This document shows, piece after piece, positions 33,101 through 40,348 of a DNA stretch of 46,773 bases (position 1 is its first letter; each line of letters begins with the position of its first letter). Below the pieces are notes generated by a model. That model saw only the letters and a list, made by a program, of their open reading frames with translations, was not told the DNA's origin and searched no databases. This DNA is from a virus. The stretch is from the IMG/VR virus record IMGVR_UViG_3300044511_000163, positions 1-46,773 of that record. One strand, 5' to 3'. The position numbers and the translations under genes were made by a program.

Positions 33101-34170
33101 CTGATGTGCCGGCCGCTGCCGGAGAGGTCCGACATCAGGACGAGTCCGTCGCCGTCCTTGAGGTCGTCCTTGCCGTAGCCGTTGCCTTGGCACTGGAAGG
33201 CGTCGTAGAAGCTCCAGAGACCGCCAGCGCCGGTGCCCAGCTCCTTCACCGGATTCCACATGAAGGCCGGGTGGGTCGTGATCCTGGAGGCGGTGGCCGT
33301 CGGATCTACAGCGCGCGAGATCACGCCGTCGGAGTCCTGCACGGGGTAGGGCGACGGCTGGCTCGTGACGTAGATCGTGCCGTCGGTCCAGACGGCGAGC
33401 TGGTTGCTCGGCCAGGGAAGGGGGCGTTCCAGGATGACCGTAGGATCTGGGGCGTAGATGTCGTCGTAGACGACGAGGTAGCTGCGCCGTTTCAGGTCGT
33501 CGTTCTGGATCGTGTAGAGCTTGCCGTCGGCGAACCGAATGCAGGTGACGTAGCGGCCAAGCACAAGCTCCCAGGAGAGCACTGCCACCTGCTTGGGCTC
33601 GTTCTTGATGATGGCCTTCACGTCGGGGACCTGGCTGTACCCCCACATGCGGGCATCTTTCTGCTGCCCGCTCTCCGTCACGGCCACGAACAGGAAGCCG
33701 GTCTCCTTGTCCACGTCCATGGCCTGAATCTGGTGGGCCGGGTCGGGCGTGTTGACCGTCCAGCGGACCAGCTCCACGGCGTCGGAGTTGTATTTGATGA
33801 GCCCCTGCAACCCGTCGATGGTGTAGAGGTTGTTGAACTTGTCGATCTTGATGTGGCGCGGCTTCGTTTTGCTCGGCGTGTCGGCCTTCCACTCGTAGGT
33901 GTTCTTGAGCGCGGCGTTGCTGAGCTGCGTGTAGGTGATGCCGGGCTTGTCGAACGTCACTTGGGCCAGGTGCGTCACCGGGTTCGTGCCGTTGATCTGC
34001 GCCGAGCAGAACTTGGAGTGCCCGTAGCGCTGGGCCAGCATGCGCCGCCCGGTCGTGGGGTCGAAGTCGAGCGCGTTCTTAGCGTCGTTGCTCGACGTGA
34101 CGCCCTGCTTGCCGTGGGCTTCGCCCTGATCTAGCCCATCGAGAGGCAGGACGATTTCTTCGAGCGCCAT
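30142..34170 (-). CDS. Tail nozzle-like protein with inserted LamG-type domain, 1342 aa
   Basis: The N-terminal NALDFDPTTGRRMLAQRYGHS resembles the start of T7 gp12-type nozzle proteins, and blocks of WxxD and GxYLFNP motifs in the second half suggest a beta propeller (for example DSTIYRVTG, GGVYLFNPLG). Around residues 345-630 lies a jelly-roll/LamG-like stretch (GDGLVLMSDLSGSG to EYGVWNILPN), probably a carbohydrate-binding insertion, making the protein about 500 residues longer than T7 gp12. It would close the tail and contact the receptor. A GGAG ribosome site precedes the ATG. Confidence 0.8.
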   Translation of the reverse strand: MALEEIVLPLDGLDQGEAHGKQGVTSSNDAKNALDFDPTTGRRMLAQRYGHSKFCSAQINGTNPVTHLAQVTFDKPGITYTQLSNAALKNTYEWKADTPSKTKPRHIKIDKFNNLYTIDGLQGLIKYNSDAVELVRWTVNTPDPAHQIQAMDVDKETGFLFVAVTESGQQKDARMWGYSQVPDVKAIIKNEPKQVAVLSWELVLGRYVTCIRFADGKLYTIQNDDLKRRSYLVVYDDIYAPDPTVILERPLPWPSNQLAVWTDGTIYVTSQPSPYPVQDSDGVISRAVDPTATASRITTHPAFMWNPVKELGTGAGGLWSFYDAFQCQGNGYGKDDLKDGDGLVLMSDLSGSGRHISVDNYNSFFQASSAAIAPKYLSNALGGMPGLLFYGSSKSQTGSPTMVGASALTSPIAVNEASSSGGGAMIPKFENSSFCFWCLIVPGSQDLEDQASPKYDIIAALHTSPGAQGGSDAKILMLNTKGTVVGKGFDTTYGYICVRDGAQSYYYDLSNGGSVTGGKVNTPLMIVWYVRPGSAANSYVRINGTQVTLTRASDGATMSTYQTALWSASGASTIGRAQADTGDNPFDYPFNGMVMQMGCTYNYGLTAGVAASPASSGLVSQIEGHACHEYGVWNILPNSHTWKYDTVTGANHYPKPPTDSFSVATNERYLLAASMVTAKFDKAGKCVWAASDAFKSGGTPQAFAGHGYGVEVVEFGGTRYVSTVGPTYPVSSPPSYPASGLSAGTATMYIRTIVDNGNTFTNLSYFSYPTLNAPTTTIVQMQRDENIANGTAVFGQRVYIPWDDGAFNTNSVTVFFWEPDSGTPTAPALYRDTDGSNNNYLAGQAVALHQTYPNYGTGSSIDVPEFIYIACDTTGNDASTQQGLRKVRLASADQTVGSLRQTTNLAVSVGQLYKFTSSASTIVTLDAGLTNPLFTNWPCIYSVTAYGERFFTDGERYFRYNPRDDKLYEWKSKTAGKIPPRYKLIALCFGRVILARGDNAPHSWHASAIGNPYDWDTNPPIVNVAQSVDGTTSGIGPMPDIVNSLMPIGDDLLAIGGDSTIYRVTGDPMLGGSSIDLITNVTGMAFGQDSWCRDDEGRSYFAGSRGGVYLFNPLGPPRKITRHRVDRLMAAVDLSVYMFKLAWDDEHEGIHLYVVPYTVTTPSNFANLRHWFWSRRKNAWWPVTFGPDSGQTYSLFNPASALTIDSDTANDRCTVIGSANGYVQRISKTATDDDGRAIDSDVLIGPISPRDSDMRTKVTALKAILAASQGDLDYELYTSLVPDVRDTPQEHGTFRAGHGSTVRTRASGDYLWLRLRSRRAASRWAVESIMLDMHEGGRRRPR

Positions 34171-34173
34171 GGC

Positions 34174-34575
34174 TCACTCCGGGCAGAACTGGATCGCTAC
34201 TGCCAGGCCAGCGACTCCTGAGAGAAGTCGCGCCCCGATGCCTTCTTGGAGACCGCGCCCGCCGATGCCGCCCATCGGAATCGAGAACGACCGCGTTCCC
34301 GAGCCGGCAGGGACGGTCACCTGATAGAGCACTCCGCCGCCGCCGCCCTCGGGGTTGTTGAAGATGCGCAGCGTCGCAGAGGTCGCTCCGCAGGTGGCGA
34401 CAAACACCGACTGAACCGTCAGCTTCTTCGCGTACCACGGAGAGGCGGTCGAGGTCGTCGTCGTGTTGATGCCGCCATCCAGCGGGAACGTCACGGTCGT
34501 CGTGTTGCCGATAGGCAACCACAGGGACGGCAACGATCCAGGTGCAACGAAGCCGAAGTGCGACTCGCGCGCCAT
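34174..34575 (-). CDS. Small beta-sandwich virion protein, 133 aa
   Basis: A beta-strand-rich protein with many Thr/Ser/Gly turns (TTTVTFPLDGG, SATLRIFNN). The AGGAG site before the ATG at 34575 is strong. The spacing and strand pattern resemble 29133-29585 and 34583-35053. Likely a decorative or tip protein of the particle; no family recognised. Confidence 0.65.
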   Translation of the reverse strand: MARESHFGFVAPGSLPSLWLPIGNTTTVTFPLDGGINTTTTSTASPWYAKKLTVQSVFVATCGATSATLRIFNNPEGGGGGVLYQVTVPAGSGTRSFSIPMGGIGGRGLQEGIGARLLSGVAGLAVAIQFCPE

Positions 34576-34582
34576 GTTGCTC

Positions 34583-35053
34583 CTAGAACGTGATGATGCG
34601 GAAGTTCAGTACGACGACGACGTTCGTGGCGCCGCCGAGGCTGGTGGTCTTGATGCCTAGGTGCGGCCTCAGCCCGGTGGGCTGCCGGTACAGCGCGCCG
34701 TTCGGTCCGCCAAGCGGGATGGCCTCCGAGCGCGTGATCGTCGTTGCGCCTGTGGACAGCGCGCGCACGGTGCGGATCGTGTTTTCCACGCCGTCGATGA
34801 TGAGGAGGTCGACGTTGCCGGTCGCGGTGCCGCTGCTTGCTTCTAGGAGCAGCGAGTCCACGCTGAACGAAAGGACCCTCGTTGTGGTGCCGGCGCCGAG
34901 CAGCTTGTAGAAGAGACTGTCTGTAGCGGCGTCGCCCCAGGTGGCGCTGGAGGCGACGTTGGCACTCCCGAGCACGCCGTCGGTCGGGTAGTAAGTCGTG
35001 TTGATGGCGCTGACGGTCGCGCGCATCGACATGGAGTATTCGGCGGCGCTCAT
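34583..35053 (-). CDS. Small beta-sandwich virion protein, 156 aa
   Basis: Begins with SAAEYSMSM, then repeated hydrophobic strands (VDLLIIDGVEN, VVVVLNFRIITF). It overlaps the adaptor gene by ATGA, and the next gene is related in style. It lies between adaptor and nozzle, where podoviruses often place small connector or decoration proteins. Function not known. Confidence 0.65.
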   Translation of the reverse strand: MSAAEYSMSMRATVSAINTTYYPTDGVLGSANVASSATWGDAATDSLFYKLLGAGTTTRVLSFSVDSLLLEASSGTATGNVDLLIIDGVENTIRTVRALSTGATTITRSEAIPLGGPNGALYRQPTGLRPHLGIKTTSLGGATNVVVVLNFRIITF

Positions 35054-35796
35054 GTTGGGTTAGGAAGCGTGGTTCTTGTGTAACGGTCGTCGCCCCAGGT
35101 GAGTCCATCGGGCGGCGTGATCTGCTGCGACATCGTTCCGGCCCACGGGACGCTGCGCCCGTCGCGCATGGTGGCAATCTGGAAGACCGCGCTGCGTGCA
35201 ACCTTCTCCAGCCGGTCGATGACCGTACCCTCGCGCTCCTCCTCGTAGCCCAGCGCCACGGCGATGAGCGCCTGGCGGTAGAGCATTTTCAGGAAGTGCG
35301 GGACCTGCACGCGGTCTCCGGCGTTCCGGACTGGAATCCAGCCGGCGCGGTAGAGCAGCCTCCACACGCCGTACTGGTCAGTCGTGGGCGTGGGATAGAG
35401 GCGAAAGATCGCCCGCTTGTTGGAGTCCGATGGCATGTAGAGCGCGGCGATGTGTGTCGTGCCGACGATCGTGGCAAATCCAACGGACCGCGCTCGCTCC
35501 AGGAACTCCGGGCTGACGACGTTCACCGTATCAACGAGCCCGCTCACGGGCACCAGCTCGATGATCTCAGCGAAGTCCTCGGGCAAGATCACGGTGTCGT
35601 CGTTGGCGCGCAGGTCGAGCAGGAACGGCGGCCGGCTCAGGAAGTCCCAGCGGTGCATGCTGTAGACGAACTCGCCGGCCTCGTTGGCGATCTGCGCCAC
35701 GTCGATGCCAGGGCTCGTGGACTCCGAGCCGCCGAGCGCGTGTTTGACCAGGCGCTCGCACTCCTCCATGGTCATCAGCGTGTATTCGAGGCTCAT
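35050..35796 (-). CDS. Tail adaptor (gp11-like) protein, 248 aa
   Basis: A helical start, then motifs common in podoviral adaptor proteins: DVAQIANEAGEFVYSMHRWDFL near the N-terminus and a C-terminal helix LYRQALIAVALGYEEE. The adaptor joins portal and nozzle. I take the ATG at 35796 because CAGGAG lies 6 bases upstream and it overlaps the hydrolase stop (ATGA). An ATG 21 bases earlier is less supported. Confidence 0.78.
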   Translation of the reverse strand: MSLEYTLMTMEECERLVKHALGGSESTSPGIDVAQIANEAGEFVYSMHRWDFLSRPPFLLDLRANDDTVILPEDFAEIIELVPVSGLVDTVNVVSPEFLERARSVGFATIVGTTHIAALYMPSDSNKRAIFRLYPTPTTDQYGVWRLLYRAGWIPVRNAGDRVQVPHFLKMLYRQALIAVALGYEEEREGTVIDRLEKVARSAVFQIATMRDGRSVPWAGTMSQQITPPDGLTWGDDRYTRTTLPNPT

Positions 35797-37121
35797 TGGA
35801 ACTCCTGGCGCAACCATTCGGCCGCGTCATGCGCCACGTCCCACCCATCGGTGGTGTAGGTCGCGTTCTGCCCGAACGGCTCCTGATACGTGAGCACGAG
35901 CCTGCTGTGCCGCGAGTGAAACGACCTATTCAGCTCCAAGAGCGCGCGGTGTGCGGCGACGACGTGCCAGCCGTCGTGGTCGTCATCCGAGAAGTTCTTG
36001 GGATAGCCGGTCGTCGTGGTCGGTGTCCACGCATCGTGATCGGTCTCGTTGTAGTCGTCCAGCCTCTCGTCGGAGAAGTCTCGTGCGGCGGCCGTGTAGG
36101 CGCTCTGGTTCGGTGAGGCCCCGGTCGGGACGGACTTTGGAGCGCCGACCTTGCGGTCGCTGAACATGTAGACCGGCGTGCGCATGTTGGCCTGAACGTG
36201 ATCCAGGCCGTAAAAGTAGGTCGTGCGGCGGAAGGCGTAGCCAAGGAACGAGAACTGCCGCACGGTCGATCCAGCGTCCCAGTCGTAGCTGCCGGGCGGC
36301 TGACCGCCAACCGTACCCATCGTGGTTGGGACGCCGCTCAGGCTGTATCCGGCTTCTTGGCTTCCGTTTTGTCCGTTAGGCCAGATGGCGAACTTGTAGT
36401 CGCCCGCAGACAGTACCTTGTCGAGATTGGAGTACGGGTACCAGGACTGCGGGTTTACGGCGATGGCGCCGTTGGCGCGGGTCTGGACGGCTCCGTACCA
36501 GGACGACTTCTTCTCCTCTGTCGTTCCGATCGGATTCTTGGCGTAGCCGCCCATGTCCGGGCCGAAGGCTCCCCACAGGCCGGTTGCCCCTCCTGCGCTG
36601 GCGCCGAACGTGATGATCCTCTCGGGGTCGAGGTTGTAGGTCGCCTGGCCGGCGCGCAGCGAGCCGATCAGATTCGAGGCGTCTTTGTAGACGAAGTGGT
36701 CCTGCGCCCACTGGTGGGCCGTGACCGGCGCGAAGCGCTTGAAAGCGCCGCGTGCAATCGAGACGCCGGCCCCTGGCGTAACGGCAAAGGCGTCGGATTG
36801 GTTGGCCAGCGTGGTGCTCGCCGAGACCACCGCGAAGCCGGCGTCCAGGAACAGCGTGAGCCAGTGGGAGCGGTATACGGGGTCGATGGTCCGCAGGAGG
36901 CTCGTCGCGCGCGCCGTGCTCGTGTAGCCGGCGACGAAGAACTGGACCACGACCGGCCACCCGTTTCTGGGTCGCGGGTGGACGGTCGTGTCCGGATAGA
37001 AGAGGTTGAACTTGTTGTTGAGATTGGCGCTGCTGTAGAGCGAGCCGACCGTGCTGTTCAGTCCATTCGGACCGTAGACAACATCGGTGTATGTCGGCGA
37101 GTAGCTCGACGGCAGCGCCAC
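35793..37121 (-). CDS. Alpha/beta-hydrolase in the virion operon, 442 aa
   Basis: A hydrolase core is visible: a first strand VVVQFFVAGY, the nucleophile elbow G-A-S-A-G near residue 174, and a likely catalytic His in DDDHDGWH. The spacing resembles esterase/lipase or acetyl-xylan-esterase-type enzymes, and it lacks a signal peptide. A GTG start (37121) follows AGAGG. Between the capsid/LamG genes and the adaptor this is unusual. It could de-acylate surface polysaccharide or cell-envelope lipid during entry, as a virion part, or at lysis in place of an endolysin. Confidence 0.85.
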   Translation of the reverse strand: MALPSSYSPTYTDVVYGPNGLNSTVGSLYSSANLNNKFNLFYPDTTVHPRPRNGWPVVVQFFVAGYTSTARATSLLRTIDPVYRSHWLTLFLDAGFAVVSASTTLANQSDAFAVTPGAGVSIARGAFKRFAPVTAHQWAQDHFVYKDASNLIGSLRAGQATYNLDPERIITFGASAGGATGLWGAFGPDMGGYAKNPIGTTEEKKSSWYGAVQTRANGAIAVNPQSWYPYSNLDKVLSAGDYKFAIWPNGQNGSQEAGYSLSGVPTTMGTVGGQPPGSYDWDAGSTVRQFSFLGYAFRRTTYFYGLDHVQANMRTPVYMFSDRKVGAPKSVPTGASPNQSAYTAAARDFSDERLDDYNETDHDAWTPTTTTGYPKNFSDDDHDGWHVVAAHRALLELNRSFHSRHSRLVLTYQEPFGQNATYTTDGWDVAHDAAEWLRQEFQ

Positions 37122-37134
37122 GATGGCCTCTGGC

Positions 37135-37863
37135 TCAGCGGTCGGAGACGAAACCCACGTAGTCCCAGAGGGCGCTGATAGCGGCGGAGTTGGTCGGCTC
37201 GATTGCGAACACCGGCGCCATGTAAACTCCGTTCGGGACGTTCGACGTGATCGAGGCGATCCGCACCCCGTCCTTGTAGAAGTTCACGCGGTTCTCGCCG
37301 GTGTATTCGATCGTGAGGACCGTCCAGGTGTTGATGACGGCATCGGTGCCGCTGTCAGCCACCGCGCCCGTCGAGCCCGTGCGCACCAGCGTCTCGATGT
37401 CCTGGTCGCCCGAGAAGGCGATGGCAACGATGTCGCTGGGCGTGGTGCCGGTCGGGTCGGTCGCGTTGATCGACACGCCAATGAGGGCCTTGACGGTCAA
37501 GAGGTCGAACTGGACGCGGTACTCGATGACGGTCCGCTTGCCGGCGGCGAGGTAGAGAGTCTCCCCGTTCATCTGGCAGCAGATTTCTTGGCCGTTGGTC
37601 GAGCCGGTCGTCATCTTGACCACGCCGCTCGCCTGGTCGTCCTGAATCGCCGGCCGCAGGCCAGGAGAGACGGCTGAGACCAGCCACTCTCCCATGTCGG
37701 CGGTATCGGCGAAGATGCCCCAGGCGGAGCTGTCGGTTGACTTGATGGCCGTGGCGCCGCCGACTGCGAAGTCCTGGAAGTAGGCGTAGGCGTTGTCCTG
37801 GAACACCCCCTTGCCAGGCGTGCGCAGCGTGGGCATCAGCCCAGGGTGATAAATCTGGTTCAT
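37135..37863 (-). CDS. LamG/concanavalin-like capsid-associated protein, 242 aa
   Basis: A jelly-roll pattern is visible: RVQFDLLTVKALIGVSIN, then WTVLTIEYTGENRVNFYKDG, then a closing strand and an Asp-Tyr motif (ALWDYVGFVSD). Proteins of this type next to the capsid gene are often head decoration or head-fibre proteins that bind carbohydrate. The ATG at 37863 is three bases after the capsid stop, so expression is likely high. Confidence 0.75.
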   Translation of the reverse strand: MNQIYHPGLMPTLRTPGKGVFQDNAYAYFQDFAVGGATAIKSTDSSAWGIFADTADMGEWLVSAVSPGLRPAIQDDQASGVVKMTTGSTNGQEICCQMNGETLYLAAGKRTVIEYRVQFDLLTVKALIGVSINATDPTGTTPSDIVAIAFSGDQDIETLVRTGSTGAVADSGTDAVINTWTVLTIEYTGENRVNFYKDGVRIASITSNVPNGVYMAPVFAIEPTNSAAISALWDYVGFVSDR

Positions 37864-37866
37864 GGA

Positions 37867-39120
37867 TCAGTAGGCTCCGAAGGCGGTCGAGTTGGCGGGG
37901 CAGATCCACACCTGTCGCTGACGGCTGGAGCAGATCAAGTTCCACCAGGTATCGACGGGGCAGACCCACGAGAAGGGTTGGTTGGGGTGGCGCATCACGT
38001 CGTGCTTCTCGAAGTAGCGATCGACGTGGAACACCGGGGTCAGGAAGTTGCCGTTCAGCATCCCGTAGCGCGGGCCACGGAGACCGTTGGTGGTGGTCTG
38101 CCCTTCGGTGGCGAAGGCGGTTGCCGAGGCGATGGTCGCGTGGTTGGGGTAGAGCGGCGTGCTGTCCATCGCCGCGACGTACTCCAAACCCATTCCGCCG
38201 AAGGCCGGGTTCTGGACCGCGCCGTCCGTGCGGCTGGGCGACACCCACAAGTCCTGCGCTTCGCGGGCAAGCTGCTGGAAGTGGTTGTAGCCCTTCATGC
38301 TGCACACGATCATCTGCGCGTTCAGCCCAGGGTTGGTGAAGTATTCCTCCTTGGTCGGCGGACGATCGAAGCGTCCGAGGAGGAGGCCCTGTTCCATCGC
38401 CGCCAGCACGTTGTCGCCGGTGGTGGTGGCCACGCTGTAGGAGCGCACCTGGTTGCGCCAGCGGTCCTTGGTCGTCGGGTTGATGCCCATGACCGTGGAC
38501 CACTGTGACGCGCTGGCGCCAACGGAGTCGAGCGGCTTGGTGTCGCCGGTTCCGGAGGCGAAGGTGTAGAGCGTGCCGCCGTTGAACGGCGTGGTCACGA
38601 ACTCATTGACGAAGCAGAAGAGGCTGTACGCCTTGAGCCCGCTGGCCGTCTCCATCTGAGACGAGGACGGCTGCGCGATGCAGGCGTCCTCCATGAAGTT
38701 GACCTTGCTCGTCCACATGCGCTGCTCGATCTTGCGCTTCTCCTTCTTGTAGACCTGGTGGCGTTCAGGAGCGCGCATCGAGCTGGGCGCTTGAAGAAGG
38801 ATCTGTTGGTCGGTCCAAGACATGTGATCGACGCAGAACCGCCAGTTCGCGGTGTACGTCGAGAGCACTTGCGGGTTCTGGTAGGCCAGCGTGTCGTTCG
38901 GCTGGTACCACTGAGCGGTGCTGACTTCATCCAGGAGGATGATGTCGCGGATGTCCACACCGCCTCGGAGAGTTGCGTCGAGCCCTTTGCCCCTGAGGAA
39001 GCGGCGCAGGAGCCCGTAGTTGCGCTTCACGACTTCGTTGACGATGTCTTCGGGGCCAGTCACATACGTAGGCCCAGTAGACGCAACGAAGTCGTTGAAC
39101 GTCGAAATCGCGGCACCCAT
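37867..39120 (-). CDS. Major capsid protein, 417 aa
   Basis: Size, position (after the scaffold) and composition fit an HK97-fold major capsid protein of a podovirus. The sequence has no long charged stretches and many Asn/Gln/Trp turns (QFSWVCPVDTWWNL-type near the C-terminus). No N-terminal delta region is visible, so scaffolding is by the separate gene upstream. The N-terminus (residues 5-22) is echoed in the small membrane protein at 15760. Confidence 0.9.
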   Translation of the reverse strand: MGAAISTFNDFVASTGPTYVTGPEDIVNEVVKRNYGLLRRFLRGKGLDATLRGGVDIRDIILLDEVSTAQWYQPNDTLAYQNPQVLSTYTANWRFCVDHMSWTDQQILLQAPSSMRAPERHQVYKKEKRKIEQRMWTSKVNFMEDACIAQPSSSQMETASGLKAYSLFCFVNEFVTTPFNGGTLYTFASGTGDTKPLDSVGASASQWSTVMGINPTTKDRWRNQVRSYSVATTTGDNVLAAMEQGLLLGRFDRPPTKEEYFTNPGLNAQMIVCSMKGYNHFQQLAREAQDLWVSPSRTDGAVQNPAFGGMGLEYVAAMDSTPLYPNHATIASATAFATEGQTTTNGLRGPRYGMLNGNFLTPVFHVDRYFEKHDVMRHPNQPFSWVCPVDTWWNLICSSRQRQVWICPANSTAFGAY

Positions 39121-39133
39121 GGTTGGTCAGTTC

Positions 39134-40093
39134 CTAGCTGCTGTTGTAGATGCGGCGCGCTGTCTCGCGCGACGCACCGCGTTCCAGCGCAGCCAGCACC
39201 GCGTCTTCCCGCTGGTCTTCGGTGACCGGCTTGGGTCTGGCTCCACGAGAGCCAGTATCGGGCTGTCCGTTGCGCTGACGCCTGGCAGCGTCCTGGACCA
39301 CCGGATCGCCAAGGATCGAGCGAGCTACCTCGCGGAAAAGTTCATGGGGATCGGAGTCCTCCTTGAGCTTCTCGCGCGTTTGGGTCTTGATCGCGTCGAA
39401 CTTGTCTTTCTCGGAAAGTCCTGGCCACTCGGAAAGGGCTCCGTTGCGCAGCGTGTCGAAGTAGAGTTCGGCCATCGCGTTCTTCAAGGACTCGATGGAG
39501 TCCACCAGCGCCGTGATCTCCTTGGCAGACTTGGCGTGTGCCGCCCTTACTGCCTTGGTGATGGCGCCGTCGAAGACTTTGGCGTCGTCCTCTGCCAGCA
39601 CGCTGCGCAAGGCACTCATGGCGTCGTCCAGGCCCTCGATGTCGGCTGCTTCGCCTGCCTTGGTGTCGGGGGCGGGTGCCTTTGCCCCCTCCTTCGGCTT
39701 TGGCGTCTCAGCCTTCGGGGTCTGCGACTTCTTGAGTTCCTGTAGCTCCTGCCAGGTCGTTGCCGACTTGACCTGAGCTTCCTTCGCTTTCTTTCCGAGG
39801 GCTAGCAGCTTCTCGCTGCTCACCGCCCCCAGGAGTTCGTCGTCCCAGCCCGCCAGGCGCAGCGCGGCGCGCGCGTCTTCCTCATCCGGCGAGGGCTTGG
39901 GCTTTTCCTTGGTCTTCTTGGGCTCGTCGGCGGGCGCCTCTTCGGGCTCCTCGTCCGTGACGTGCTTGGCCAGCCAGGCGTCCTCGGCCTCGCTCACGCT
40001 CTTGGCGTGGTCGGCCGGCGGCGCGTCAGCGGCCGTCGTAGACGTACTGGCCGTCTTGTCGGGCTTGGAACTCTCTGATTTCTCGTCTGCCAT
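39134..40093 (-). CDS. Scaffolding protein, 319 aa
   Basis: Very acidic with a disordered, Pro/Lys/Glu-rich N-terminal half and a helical C-terminal half (DKFDAIKTQTREKLKEDSD), the usual layout of podovirus scaffolding proteins that direct capsid assembly and leave the shell. It sits directly before the capsid gene. The start ATG at 40093 with GGAAGGG overlaps the 106-residue gene by 68 bases. Confidence 0.88.
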   Translation of the reverse strand: MADEKSESSKPDKTASTSTTAADAPPADHAKSVSEAEDAWLAKHVTDEEPEEAPADEPKKTKEKPKPSPDEEDARAALRLAGWDDELLGAVSSEKLLALGKKAKEAQVKSATTWQELQELKKSQTPKAETPKPKEGAKAPAPDTKAGEAADIEGLDDAMSALRSVLAEDDAKVFDGAITKAVRAAHAKSAKEITALVDSIESLKNAMAELYFDTLRNGALSEWPGLSEKDKFDAIKTQTREKLKEDSDPHELFREVARSILGDPVVQDAARRQRNGQPDTGSRGARPKPVTEDQREDAVLAALERGASRETARRIYNSS

Positions 40094-40346
40094 CGAATAG
40101 TGCCCTTCCGTGTTGGTCTACGCGCGGCGCGTCGGGATGGTATCTCGGAAGGCTGTAGGATACTACCCGGCGGTCACGAAGGCTGGGGCGGGACGGGGCG
40201 CCGGCGGTGAAGTTGGGCATGAGACGAGCCCAGCGCGCGCCATTGACCACCATTTCGGCCCCGATGCGCACGGGGCAGGCGCCCATCGGGAACTCGAAGT
40301 CCCGCTTTTCGCCTGTTTCCACCGACTGAAACTCGAAAAACGCCAT
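40026..40346 (-). CDS. Hypothetical protein between portal and scaffold, 106 aa
   Basis: A small, mostly beta protein (FFEFQSVETGEKRDFEFPMG) that begins two bases after the portal stop. Its last 22 codons overlap the scaffold start in another frame. Position suggests a head-completion or capsid accessory protein, though short overlaps of this kind can also arise by chance. No family recognised. Confidence 0.6.
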   Translation of the reverse strand: MAFFEFQSVETGEKRDFEFPMGACPVRIGAEMVVNGARWARLMPNFTAGAPSRPSLRDRRVVSYSLPRYHPDAPRVDQHGRALFDGRREIREFQARQDGQYVYDGR

Positions 40347-40348
40347 GT

